From the NCBI GenBank assembly GCA_964587655.1, contig CAZPMT010000060.1, forward strand, positions 1 through 31,191: 31,191 bases of DNA, in the 5' to 3' direction. The translations under genes and the position numbers were made by a program. This DNA comes from CAZPMT01 sp964587655 (GTDB lineage Bacteria; Hydrogenedentota; Hydrogenedentia; Hydrogenedentales; SLHB01). Under the pieces are notes generated by a model. It was not told where the DNA came from. It saw only the letters and a list, made by a program, of their open reading frames with translations, and ran no database searches. How positions within the stretch are numbered: the first letter of the stretch is position 1; every line of letters begins with the position of its first letter. Shown here in pieces: positions 23,440 through 31,079 of the stretch.

Positions 23440-24339
23440 CTAACCCTCGTCACCAATGAGCGCACGCATCCGTTCAAGGCTCTTGCGGGCCGTGGCGTCG
23501 AGGTTTTCCAGCGTTCCGCCGCCGCGAAGCGGCGAACACATCTCGTAGGCCACGTAGCCGGAGAACCCGCCTTCCTTCAATCCACGGAAGAACCCAGCGA
23601 GGTCGATGAACCCATCGCCGAGCGGAACGGCGCGAACCATCGCCGGCAGCTCGCGATAGTTGATGATCCCGGGCATGTAGGCGTATCGCTCCAACCGCAC
23701 ATAATCCGCCAAGGTCGTCTGCACCATGTGCGGCGCCATCATCTTCGCGCAAGTGTACAGGTCCTCCCCGTGCAAGGCCACCGACCACGGGTCAAACATG
23801 GCTTTGCAGTTCGAATGCCCCACGTCGTGCAGAAACTCGATATACGCACCGGCTGAAACGCCCACGTCGTGATGGTTCTGAACGCCGAGGATCTGGCCAT
23901 GTTCCGCGGCGGCGGACGCGCACTCGCGGATCGCCGTGACGCATCTCGTCCAATCGGCCTGACCGGCCTCCGGATCGGTTGTGTATCCCGTGAAGACGCG
24001 CACGATCTTGGCCCCGAGCGTCTTGCCCATCCGCGCGAGCGCGTCCACATACGCAACCTGCATCTCGACAAACGGGACCTCCGCCGCGGACTTGCCGGCC
24101 GTGAAATCCGTGTACCCGGCGATGGCGGCAATCTCGATCTTGTGCGCGCGTGCGGTCTCGGACAGCGTCGCGAGATCCTCCGTGTTAGTGTCTCGAACCG
24201 ACAGATGAGGCCGCTTGCCCATCAACTCGACGGCACCGTAGCCGAGATCCGCCGTTTTGCGTACGAAGTCCAATAGATCAAGCTGCGCCTGTCCCCACAG
24301 GCCCGCATAGCTAACGGAGAACAGCGTCGGTATCATCAT
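23440..24339 (-). CDS. Sugar-phosphate isomerase/epimerase-like TIM-barrel protein
   Basis: A 299-residue protein of the xylose-isomerase-like TIM-barrel superfamily. Metal-site positions typical of the fold are visible: a Glu after the second strand (GYGAVELMGKRPHL), ILGVQNHHDVGVSAG in the middle, KAMFDPWSVALHGEDL, and the terminal GYVAYEMCSPLRGGG with the last metal-binding Glu. Such proteins interconvert or cleave keto-sugars and inositol derivatives; the substrate cannot be told. An upstream in-frame TTG at 24357 is unlikely; the ATG at 24339 has GGAG about 10 bp before it. No signal peptide, so it acts in the cytoplasm, probably on products of the secreted or imported glycosides handled by its neighbours, the DUF5696-like and GH38 enzymes. 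Confidence 0.87.
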   Translation of the reverse strand: MMIPTLFSVSYAGLWGQAQLDLLDFVRKTADLGYGAVELMGKRPHLSVRDTNTEDLATLSETARAHKIEIAAIAGYTDFTAGKSAAEVPFVEMQVAYVDALARMGKTLGAKIVRVFTGYTTDPEAGQADWTRCVTAIRECASAAAEHGQILGVQNHHDVGVSAGAYIEFLHDVGHSNCKAMFDPWSVALHGEDLYTCAKMMAPHMVQTTLADYVRLERYAYMPGIINYRELPAMVRAVPLGDGFIDLAGFFRGLKEGGFSGYVAYEMCSPLRGGGTLENLDATARKSLERMRALIGDEG

Positions 24340-24363
24340 GGCTCTTCTCTCCAACAAGATCCT

Positions 24364-24414
24364 ATGGTTCGCGCTCCAGCAGGTTGACTTCTTTCAGCGT
24401 TCGAGACTTGGCAC
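24364..24414 (-). pseudogene. 3' remnant of a second GH38 alpha-mannosidase gene
   Basis: Read on the minus strand this encodes AKSRTLKEVNLLEREP and then a stop. The intact GH38 protein ends ATKILREVNLLEREP and then a stop. Nine C-terminal residues and the stop position are shared, while most codons differ at the third base. That is the mark of an old paralogue kept under selection, not of a recent duplication. Upstream the similarity ends; the HicA toxin gene begins about 45 bp further on. Confidence 0.7.
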
Positions 24415-24457
24415 GGCGCGCTGGGCGACGACTGCGAAGCGGGACCGATTCTCCATG

Positions 24458-24679
24458 TCATTTCTCAAACAGATCCCGGGATAGCCCCGATTGGCGGATG
24501 ATTGAGCGCAATGTCCCAATGCATAATTCCGCGTGGTCCGGAACGGGAACAGTGGTCGTCCCATTCTGATCACGTTTCTGCATGATGATATGGCTCCCCT
24601 TGCGACGCACTTCCGCAAATCCGTTCTCCCCAAGAATGCGGCAGGCATCCGCGCCGGACATGGGGACAATTCTAGGCAA
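24458..24679 (-). CDS. hicA: HicA-like mRNA interferase toxin
   Basis: About 73 residues with the HicA double-stranded-RNA-binding-like fold: SGADACRILGENGFAEVRRK, the key GSHIIM segment with the catalytic His, TTTVPVPDHAEL and CIGTLRSIIRQSGLSRDLF. HicA cuts mRNA and tmRNA in a translation-independent way. The start is uncertain: a TTG at 24679, overlapping the HicB stop by 8 bp, gives the usual PRI..MSG opening; the ATG at 24661 is the alternative. The gene is second in the operon after HicB, the reverse of the common hicA-hicB order. The pair is flanked by the end of the GH38 gene and a remnant of a similar one. Confidence 0.85.
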   Translation of the reverse strand: MPRIVPMSGADACRILGENGFAEVRRKGSHIIMQKRDQNGTTTVPVPDHAELCIGTLRSIIRQSGLSRDLFEK

Positions 24680-24896
24680 TGGTGCATTCCATCGGAACGA
24701 TGTAGCACTCGCCCCCTGTACGATGGCGAATCTCCTCTTCGCTTGCACACTCGAAGAAGAGCTCCACCGCCTCCTTGAGCATCGCACGGGCCTCTTCGAC
24801 CGTGTCGCCCTGACTCGCTATGTCGAGTTGAGGACAGAGCGCCACGAATCTATCGCCTTCCCTCTCAATTAGCGCTGTAATCTGAATCGTTTTCAT
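24672..24896 (-). CDS. hicB: HicB-like antitoxin (short, without DNA-binding tail)
   Basis: A 74-residue protein with the HicB partial RNase-H fold: ITALIEREGDRFVALCPQLD, IASQGDTVEEARAMLKEAVE, LFFECASEEE. The C-terminal ribbon-helix-helix or HTH found in longer HicB proteins is missing, so it can neutralise HicA but may not repress the operon by itself. An AGGA site lies 8 bp before the ATG, and a TATAAT-type promoter lies 27 bp further up. It overlaps the HicA start. Confidence 0.85.
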   Translation of the reverse strand: MKTIQITALIEREGDRFVALCPQLDIASQGDTVEEARAMLKEAVELFFECASEEEIRHRTGGECYIVPMECTIA

Positions 24897-24922
24897 TGCA
24901 GAAATCCTAATGGCCTACTGGA

Positions 24923-24951
24923 ATTATAACGCTTTGACGTGTAATCAGCAA
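24923..24951 (-). promoter_or_regulatory. Predicted promoter of the HicBA operon
   Basis: TTGCTG (24946-24951), a 17-bp spacer and a consensus TATAAT (24923-24928) predict a leader of about 20 nt carrying the AGGA site. Confidence 0.6.
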
Positions 24952-25021
24952 TAAGTAGCAGGCAGGCAAACGGCGGATATCCACTTTCAGCGATCTCGCG
25001 CTCTGGTCCGCTTGCAACCTT

Positions 25022-27505
25022 TCAGGGTTCGCGTTCCAAGAGATTTACTTCTCGCAATATCTTCGTGGCGGCGTCCAGACGCAGCGTCTTGATCTCGAAC
25101 GGATTCAACGCGATCTGTTGCTCGAAGCCCAAGTGCGGGAGCGTGACGGTTGTGACACGCTTCGCACCCGTCGGCTCAAACAGGCGGATGATATAGTCCT
25201 CGGAATCTTCCGCCTTCTTGAAGGCGGCGAGTTGAACGGCGTCATCGCTGAGCACTATGCCGGGGTTCGGCGGCACGCCCGCGCCGGAAGGATAGAACGA
25301 AAGCGCGAATGGCCGCTCGTTCTGAACGAGCGCTTCGCGGTCGACGCGGTCGAGACGTTCTTTTCGCGGCCCGGCGTTCAACCAGAAACGAAACAGCCGC
25401 TCGCCCTGATCGATGCGCGGACTGTAACGATCCTGTCGCACCAGCGGACGATCGGAAATCGGAAGCGCGGCGTACGCGGGAGATCGGAGCAGGCTCAACC
25501 GCAATTCGCCCTCGGCGAAGTCGGACCCATAGGATCCTGCGTTGATGCAGGTAAGAGCCTTGTCCGCGCGCTCCGAAACGGCCGCTACCCATTTCTGCGC
25601 CGCGATTTCGCGCCCCGTGGCGGGGAACCACTGGACACCATAGGCGACTTGTCCGCAGTACGCGGCATCCTCAAACGCCGTCGGCACCGACAGTTTGAGG
25701 AACTTGCTCTTTTCGTCCCAATGAATCCTCAGTGCGACTTCCACTTCCGCGCCATGCCTCGGCAGTTTGTAGTGGACGATTGCGAACGAGTCGCCATAAC
25801 GGAACAGCGCCTCGATGACGGTTCGGACGTCGCCGTCCTCGATGACTCGAACGGAATCCAGCGTCTTCTGGCTCACTCCCGAGAACCTCGTCCCCTCCGC
25901 GCGCGATATCAGCTTGAAAGCGCCGATTACGTTGCGGAAGCTTTGGTAACGCGACTCCCAAGGGTCCTCATTATCCGCGATCACGAGTAGGCGAAACGCA
26001 TCGGGTTTCAAGTAGCTGAAGCCATCGACGACGAACTTGTCGATCAGGCCCGTCTTGGCATTGACGACGATCTCGATCATGTCCGTTGTGAAGGTGAAGG
26101 CTCCGTTCTTCTTCTTGAGTTTCGACTTCGGGCGCGCGGGGAGCACTTTGAGCGTGCAATCAAACCGGTTCATCTGAGAGGGCGCCAATTCCGCGACGAA
26201 CACGGATCTCTTTCGCCAATCGAGATTGAGGTTGCCAAGTTCCTGTTCCGTCTGGCACGGGAGAGCGGCGCCGTTGTGATGAACAATGGGAATCGTGAAC
26301 TGTTCGCCCCACTGGAAATCGGGCAACGAGAATTCGCATTCAACGACCGTGCGGACGGGAAACGGATGCGGGTTGTAGACAAGGACCGGGATCTCTCCTT
26401 CCCTAGGTTTCGGCTGGCCTGAAGCGAGCGCGAAAAACGTCCGCGCACGCACGCGCGAGAGGATCTCGAGCGCGTGGTCCATGAGGCGAAGTCCATTGTC
26501 CTCGACGGGTTGAATCGACGACCCGGGCAGTATGTCATGGAACTCGGCGACGAGAAGATCGCGTAGCGCCTCTCTTATGTCCTCGCGAGGATATTCGAGC
26601 AAACCCTGCATTGCCGCGACCGACGCCATTTTCTCGGTTTGATACAGCGTGTTTTCGAGCAGGCGGTGTTTCTGTTTAATGCGCACCTGCGACGTGTAGC
26701 AGCCCGGTCCCCAAGGATTGATGTCGTTCTCGTGGTGCGGCAGCGGCGTGCCGCTCGCGAGGAGTTCGCGGAAATACGCTTCGGGCGTGGAATGTAGGAT
26801 CTCGAACTCCGTGCATTCTTTCTTCAACTCGGCGAGTAGCCGCAGATCGATACGGGACGGTCCGCCGCCGTGGTTTCCGACGCCCCAGAGAACGATCCCG
26901 ACGGGTTTGCCTGGGTTCGCCTTGATCCAGTTCTCGACCTTTTCGCGCGCCTTACCCATTGGCGCGTTATAGAACGTTGACGCGCGGTGGCCGGTGATTT
27001 CGGAGCCGTCGAAGCCGACCCACGTGAAGTCATCCGATGGCAGGACGCAGTCATTCTGCATTGGCCTGCAAAACAGGTAGGAGTCATAGCCCGCCTTGCG
27101 CAGGATTTGGACAAGGCCTCGGTTGTGTCCGAAGGGATCGAAGTTGATGGCGGTGGTGGGTTCGACGCCGAACTTCTCGCGGAAGTAGCAGCGGCCGATC
27201 AGGATCTGGCGCACGAAGGATTCGCCGCTCGGCATATTGCAGTCCGGCTGCAAGTACCAGCCGCCCATGATGTGCCACTTCCCCTCCTTGACGAGCCGCT
27301 GGATCCGTTTGAACAGCGCGGGGTCATATTCCTCGACCCAGCGGTAGAGCGTCACCTCGTTGTGATTGAACACGAACCCGTCAAACTCTTCGCAGAAATC
27401 CGCGGCGCAACGGAAGGTGGAGATGGCCTCCGCGGCCCCCTCTTCCCACTCCCAAAGCCACACCGGATCAAGATGAGCGTTGCAGATCAAGTGCAGACGT
27501 TGCAT
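25022..27505 (-). CDS. GH38-family alpha-mannosidase
   Basis: An 827-residue retaining alpha-mannosidase. Zn-binding His11 and Asp13 lie in NAHLDPVWLW; the catalytic nucleophile is Asp123 in INFDPFGHN; a further Zn ligand is in VGNHGGGPS; FHDILPGSSIQPV marks the middle helical domain. The last 450 residues are the beta-sandwich domains typical of GH38. It removes terminal alpha-mannose from glycans or mannosyl-sugars. No signal peptide is seen (it starts MQRLHLICNAHLD), so it acts in the cytoplasm on imported oligosaccharides, as many bacterial GH38 enzymes do. An AAGGAGG site sits 4 bp from the ATG. It leads a minus-strand gene group; HicBA separates it from the isomerase and DUF5696-like genes. 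Confidence 0.93.
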   Translation of the reverse strand: MQRLHLICNAHLDPVWLWEWEEGAAEAISTFRCAADFCEEFDGFVFNHNEVTLYRWVEEYDPALFKRIQRLVKEGKWHIMGGWYLQPDCNMPSGESFVRQILIGRCYFREKFGVEPTTAINFDPFGHNRGLVQILRKAGYDSYLFCRPMQNDCVLPSDDFTWVGFDGSEITGHRASTFYNAPMGKAREKVENWIKANPGKPVGIVLWGVGNHGGGPSRIDLRLLAELKKECTEFEILHSTPEAYFRELLASGTPLPHHENDINPWGPGCYTSQVRIKQKHRLLENTLYQTEKMASVAAMQGLLEYPREDIREALRDLLVAEFHDILPGSSIQPVEDNGLRLMDHALEILSRVRARTFFALASGQPKPREGEIPVLVYNPHPFPVRTVVECEFSLPDFQWGEQFTIPIVHHNGAALPCQTEQELGNLNLDWRKRSVFVAELAPSQMNRFDCTLKVLPARPKSKLKKKNGAFTFTTDMIEIVVNAKTGLIDKFVVDGFSYLKPDAFRLLVIADNEDPWESRYQSFRNVIGAFKLISRAEGTRFSGVSQKTLDSVRVIEDGDVRTVIEALFRYGDSFAIVHYKLPRHGAEVEVALRIHWDEKSKFLKLSVPTAFEDAAYCGQVAYGVQWFPATGREIAAQKWVAAVSERADKALTCINAGSYGSDFAEGELRLSLLRSPAYAALPISDRPLVRQDRYSPRIDQGERLFRFWLNAGPRKERLDRVDREALVQNERPFALSFYPSGAGVPPNPGIVLSDDAVQLAAFKKAEDSEDYIIRLFEPTGAKRVTTVTLPHLGFEQQIALNPFEIKTLRLDAATKILREVNLLEREP

Positions 27506-27597
27506 TGCGCCTCCTTCGTATTGTGATTAACCCAGAGTGGCATCGAGGTATCAGTATATCCCGTTCGAGGACAAACTCACAAAGGGAGGACAAAGCA

Positions 27598-27638
27598 GCC
27601 TGAAGTTGCTGCGGCCTGAAGTTGCGGCCTGAAGTTGC
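27598..27638 (+). repeat. Three direct 12-bp repeats abutting the str promoter
   Basis: GCCTGAAGTTGC occurs at 27598-27609, 27614-27625 and 27627-27638. The last copy ends on the base before the -35 box of the rpsL promoter. Possible roles are an activator or repressor site or UP-like element, or a simple local expansion. Confidence 0.75.
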
Positions 27639-27667
27639 TTGACACAGGTGTCTTCATGTGTTATACT
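27639..27667 (+). promoter_or_regulatory. Strong promoter of the str operon
   Basis: Perfect TTGACA (27639-27644), a 17-bp spacer and TATACT (27662-27667). The start near 27674 gives a 57-nt leader to rpsL. This is among the best promoter matches in the window, as expected for ribosomal protein genes. Confidence 0.8.
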
Positions 27668-27730
27668 CCCACGCTGTTTGATTGGGGGCTTTTTGTCTCC
27701 GAGTGCGAAAGCTTAGTCGGGAGAAGGTCA

Positions 27731-28150
27731 TTGCCAACGATTAACCAATTGGTACGAAACTGCCGCCGCGCGCAGCAGTCGAAGACGAAGTCGCCGGCGC
27801 TTAAGCGGTGCCCACAGGCATCCGGCACCTGCACGCGCGTCTTTACGATGACGCCGAAGAAACCAAATTCCGCCCTGCGGAAGGTTGCGCGCGTGAGATT
27901 GAAAAACGGAATGGAAGTCACCGTATACATTCCCGGGGTCGGTCACAACCTGCAGGAGCATTCGCAGGTGATGATACGCGGCGGCCGCGTGAAGGACCTG
28001 CCGGGCGTCCGCTACCATATGCTCCGCGGTGTCCTGGACGCCACGGGCGATTGCGGCGGCACCGCCAGTCAGAAGGACGACGGTGGGCGCAAGGTCCATA
28101 TGGGACGCTGGGTGAGCCGGTCGAAGTACGGCGTAAAGAGGCCTAAGTAG
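27731..28150 (+). CDS. rpsL: 30S ribosomal protein S12
   Basis: S12 sits at the decoding centre of the small subunit and affects accuracy. Conserved blocks: PTINQLVR start, TPKKPNSALRKVARVRL (Lys43/Lys44 equal E. coli Lys42/43), GHNLQEHSQV, GGRVKDLPGVRYH (Lys88 and Asp89, the latter the RimO target in E. coli), and the end RSKYGVKRPK. The streptomycin-resistance positions are wild type. The start codon is TTG at 27731, with GGGAG 7 bp upstream; this fits the universal PTINQLVR start, although the frame is open further up. Residues about 107-128 contain an apparent extra segment of about 15 residues relative to E. coli S12, giving 139 residues in place of about 124. First gene of the str operon. 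Confidence 0.96.
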   Translation: MPTINQLVRNCRRAQQSKTKSPALKRCPQASGTCTRVFTMTPKKPNSALRKVARVRLKNGMEVTVYIPGVGHNLQEHSQVMIRGGRVKDLPGVRYHMLRGVLDATGDCGGTASQKDDGGRKVHMGRWVSRSKYGVKRPK

Positions 28151-28202
28151 GGCGCGGGAGTAGCGGCGGACCGCCAGGAAAAGTCAGGAGTTATTAGGGA
28201 AT

Positions 28203-28676
28203 ATGCCACGAAGACGTGAAGTAGCAAAACGCGCCTCACTGCCGGACCCGAAGTTCCATAACATTCTGTTGACGAAGTTCATCAACACGGTAATGGTAGA
28301 GGGAAAGAAGAGTGTAGCCGAGCGGATCGTGTACGGCGCTTTGGACGTGATTAAGCAAAAACGGCCGAATGAAGATTCTTTGGCGCTTTTCACCACGGCC
28401 CTGGACAATGCGAAACCGATGTTGCAGGTGAAATCCCGCCGCGTCGGTGGCGCCACATACCAAGTTCCGGTGGAAATCCCCCCTGCTACGCGTACCGCTA
28501 TCGCGTTTCGGTGGATTATCGAGTTTTCCCGCAAACGTGGCGAGAAGACAATGGCCGAGCGCTTGGCTGGCGAGCTTATGGACTGTTTCAGCAACCAGGG
28601 CTCGACCGTTAAGCGTAAGGAAGACACGCATAAGATGGCCGAAGCCAACAAGGCGTTCGCCCATTTCAGGTACTAG
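28203..28676 (+). CDS. rpsG: 30S ribosomal protein S7
   Basis: A 157-residue primary 16S rRNA-binding protein that nucleates assembly of the 30S head and contacts the E-site tRNA. Recognisable parts are the MPRRREVAKR start, TKFINTVMVEGKKSVAERIV, PMLQVKSRRVGGATYQVPVE (the 16S-binding beta-ribbon), and the C-terminal KRKEDTHKMAEANKAFAHFR. An AGGGA site lies close to the ATG, 52 bp after rpsL. In E. coli S7 represses translation of its own operon; whether the spacer here has such a site is unknown. Confidence 0.97.
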   Translation: MPRRREVAKRASLPDPKFHNILLTKFINTVMVEGKKSVAERIVYGALDVIKQKRPNEDSLALFTTALDNAKPMLQVKSRRVGGATYQVPVEIPPATRTAIAFRWIIEFSRKRGEKTMAERLAGELMDCFSNQGSTVKRKEDTHKMAEANKAFAHFRY

Positions 28677-28905
28677 TGCATTTCTGGTAAGTGATTACCA
28701 GTGAAGGATTTGAGAGATAGCGCTGGCCCGCGAGCCGCGTGATGGAAAGTTGAATATTTGCAGAAGTGTCGGGCCCGGATTCGGGCGGAAATACGAGTGT
28801 ACAAACGTGATCATAGGGACAACTAACAGGTTAGGCTGCTTAGCGGCGGGCGCCACGGGGCGTTCGCTGATGCTTGGCCTGTAAGCTGTTTGAGAGGTTA
28901 CGTTT
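28677..28905 (+). other. 229-bp rpsG-fusA spacer with hairpins
   Basis: A perfect 7-bp hairpin CTGGTAA-GTGA-TTACCAG with a GNRA-type loop (28684-28701) follows the rpsG stop by 7 bp. Weaker hairpins include GCCCG-GATT-CGGGC near 28772-28785 and a compound AGCG...CGCT structure near 28842-28868. No T-tract and no clear second promoter were found. No gene is seen in it. In many bacteria this spacer is far shorter. Confidence 0.55.
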
Positions 28906-31008
28906 GTGGCACGACAGTATCCGCTAGAAAGTACCCGTAACATCGGGATCATGGCCCACATCGACGCCGGCAAGACCACCGTTACCGAACGTGTCTTGTT
29001 CTACTCCGGCCGGGTGCACCGCGTGGGCGAAGTCCATGACGGTACCGCGACCATGGATTACATGGTCCAGGAGCGAGAGCGCGGCATTACCATCACCTCA
29101 GCGGCAACCGCTTGTGAATGGAACGGTTATCGAATCAACATCATCGATACCCCGGGCCATGTGGATTTCACTGCGGAAGTCGAGCGCAGCCTTCGTGTCC
29201 TGGACGGCGCAGTCGCGGTATTTTGCGCCGTTGCGGGAGTCCAGCCCCAGTCGGAGGCCGTCTGGCGCCAAGCTGACCGGTATCACGTTCCACGGGTCGT
29301 TTTCGTCAACAAGATGGATCGTGTCGGTGCGGACTTTGCCCATGCCGTGAAGAGCATGCGTGAGCGCCTCGGCGCCGTGGTAGTTCCGGTGCAAATCCCT
29401 ATCGGCTCGGAAGATAGCTTCCGTGGCGTGGTGGATCTTGTCCGGATGCATGCCGTCTACTGGGACAGCGATGACGTTGACAACCAGCAGACCATTGCCG
29501 AGATCCCCGAGGACATGCGGGCGGAGGTTGCGCTTGCGCGGCATGACATGCTTGAGGCGATCGCCGAAGTCGATGAGCGGGTCATGGAGAAGTACGTCCA
29601 TGAAGAGGATGTGACCGAAGAGGAAATCGTGTCCGCCCTCCGTAAGGGAACTCTGGCGAACGCCTTGTATCCGGTGCTCTGCGGCTCCGCGCTGAAGAAC
29701 AAGGGCACGCGGCTGATGCTCGATGGTGTTATCGCGTATCTGCCGTCTCCGAGCGAGCTTCCGCCGGTCAAGGGCACGGATCCGAACCATCATGACCGTG
29801 GAGTCGAGCGGAAGGCCTCCGACGACGAACCGTTCTGCGCGCTTGCGTTCAAGATTCTGACGGATCAGCACGTTGGCCGGCTCACCTTCGTCCGGGTTTA
29901 CTCGGGTGTGGTGAAAGCGGGCTCGATGGTTCTGAACGCGCGGACGGGCCGAAAGGAACGTCTGGGCCGGTTGCTCGAGATGCACGCGGACGAACGCAAG
30001 GACCTGGAAGAGCTTCGTGCGGGCGATATCGGCGCGGTCATCGGACCGAAGAACACCACGACGGGTGATACGCTGAGCGATGCGAAGCATCCCATCGCCC
30101 TCGAAGCATTGAGCTTCCCGGATCCGGTGGTGCATATCGCCATTGAGCCGAGGACCAAGGCCGACCAGGACAAGTTGTCCGCCGCGTTGCAGCGGTTCTG
30201 CGAGGAGGACCCGACGTTCCACGTGAAGACGAACGATGAGACGGGCCAGACGATTATCGCGGGCATGGGTGAGCTTCACCTCGACATTATCGTCGACCGT
30301 ATGCGTCGCGAGTTCAACGTCCAGGCGAACGTGGGCAAGCCCGTGGTGGCGTACCGCGAAACGATTCGCAAACGGTGTGAAGTTGAAATGAAATTCGTCC
30401 GGCAGACGGGCGGACACGGACAGTACGCGCATATCGTGCTGGCGTTGTCGCCCGGCGAAGTCGGTTCGCATTATACATTTGAAAACGAGTGCGTTGGCGG
30501 TTCCGTGCCGAAAGAGTTCGTGCCGTCCGTTGAACGCGGCGCGCGCGAGGCGCTCGAGAGCGGGATCTGCTCCGGGTATCCGACGGTGGACGTCCACGTC
30601 GACTTGCTCGATGGGTCGTTCCATGAAGTGGACTCCTCGGATCTCGCGTTCCAGACGGCCGCGTCGATGGCGGTGCGGGAGGGTGTCCCCAAGGGGCGTC
30701 CGGTTCTGCTCGAGCCGATGATGAAAGTCGAGGTCGTGTGCGCCGAGGAGTACATGGGCGACGTGATGGGCGATTTCACGCGGCGGCGAGCCCAGATCGA
30801 GGGCATCGAGCACGACGTCGGAAACGCGCGGAAGATACACGCGGTGGCCCCGCTGTCCGAGATGTTCGGCTACTCGAACGACCTGAGGTCGCGGACCCAG
30901 GGCCGGGCAGTGTACACGATGGTGTTCTCGCATTACGCGCACGTGCAGGCGGGAGTCGCCAATGAGATTATGGAGAATACCGGGAGCCTCTACCGGTTTA
31001 ATGACTGA
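28906..31008 (+). CDS. fusA: Translation elongation factor G
   Basis: A 700-residue GTPase that drives tRNA-mRNA translocation and, with RRF, ribosome recycling. GTPase motifs: AHIDAGKTT (G1), RGITIT (G2), DTPGHVDFT (G3), NKMDRVGADF (G4). Domains II-V are complete: ALAFKILTDQHVGRLTFVRV, GMGELHLDIIVDRMRREFNV and a C-terminus with PMMKVEVVCAEEYMGDVMGD. Full length and order agree with canonical bacterial EF-G. The start is GTG at 28906 with GAGAGG 8 bp upstream. Its place after rpsG and before tuf is the standard str order, supporting the primary fusA copy. Confidence 0.97.
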   Translation: MARQYPLESTRNIGIMAHIDAGKTTVTERVLFYSGRVHRVGEVHDGTATMDYMVQERERGITITSAATACEWNGYRINIIDTPGHVDFTAEVERSLRVLDGAVAVFCAVAGVQPQSEAVWRQADRYHVPRVVFVNKMDRVGADFAHAVKSMRERLGAVVVPVQIPIGSEDSFRGVVDLVRMHAVYWDSDDVDNQQTIAEIPEDMRAEVALARHDMLEAIAEVDERVMEKYVHEEDVTEEEIVSALRKGTLANALYPVLCGSALKNKGTRLMLDGVIAYLPSPSELPPVKGTDPNHHDRGVERKASDDEPFCALAFKILTDQHVGRLTFVRVYSGVVKAGSMVLNARTGRKERLGRLLEMHADERKDLEELRAGDIGAVIGPKNTTTGDTLSDAKHPIALEALSFPDPVVHIAIEPRTKADQDKLSAALQRFCEEDPTFHVKTNDETGQTIIAGMGELHLDIIVDRMRREFNVQANVGKPVVAYRETIRKRCEVEMKFVRQTGGHGQYAHIVLALSPGEVGSHYTFENECVGGSVPKEFVPSVERGAREALESGICSGYPTVDVHVDLLDGSFHEVDSSDLAFQTAASMAVREGVPKGRPVLLEPMMKVEVVCAEEYMGDVMGDFTRRRAQIEGIEHDVGNARKIHAVAPLSEMFGYSNDLRSRTQGRAVYTMVFSHYAHVQAGVANEIMENTGSLYRFND

Positions 31009-31026
31009 GCCTGGAAGGTTAAATGG

Positions 31027-31044
31027 CGCGCCGCCCGCGGCGCG
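31027..31044 (+). promoter_or_regulatory. GC-rich hairpin between fusA and tuf
   Basis: CGCGCCG-CCCG-CGGCGCG forms a 7-bp all-GC stem 18 bp after the fusA stop. No T-tract follows, so it is more likely an RNA processing or stability element than a terminator. Confidence 0.4.
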
Positions 31045-31079
31045 ACGGTGACGAAACACAGAGAACCGAGGAGACGAAC

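Noticed and set aside
27666..27694. Attenuator-like hairpin followed by TTTTT in the rpsL leader
   Set aside because: CTCCCA could pair with TGGGGG before the T-run, but the left arm overlaps the -10 box and lies upstream of the predicted transcription start, so it would not be in the RNA.
28880..28900. GAGAGGTTACG before fusA as another copy of the repeat-end motif
   Set aside because: Only GAGAGGTT matches, with no paired end or palindrome nearby; it is better read as the fusA ribosome-binding site.
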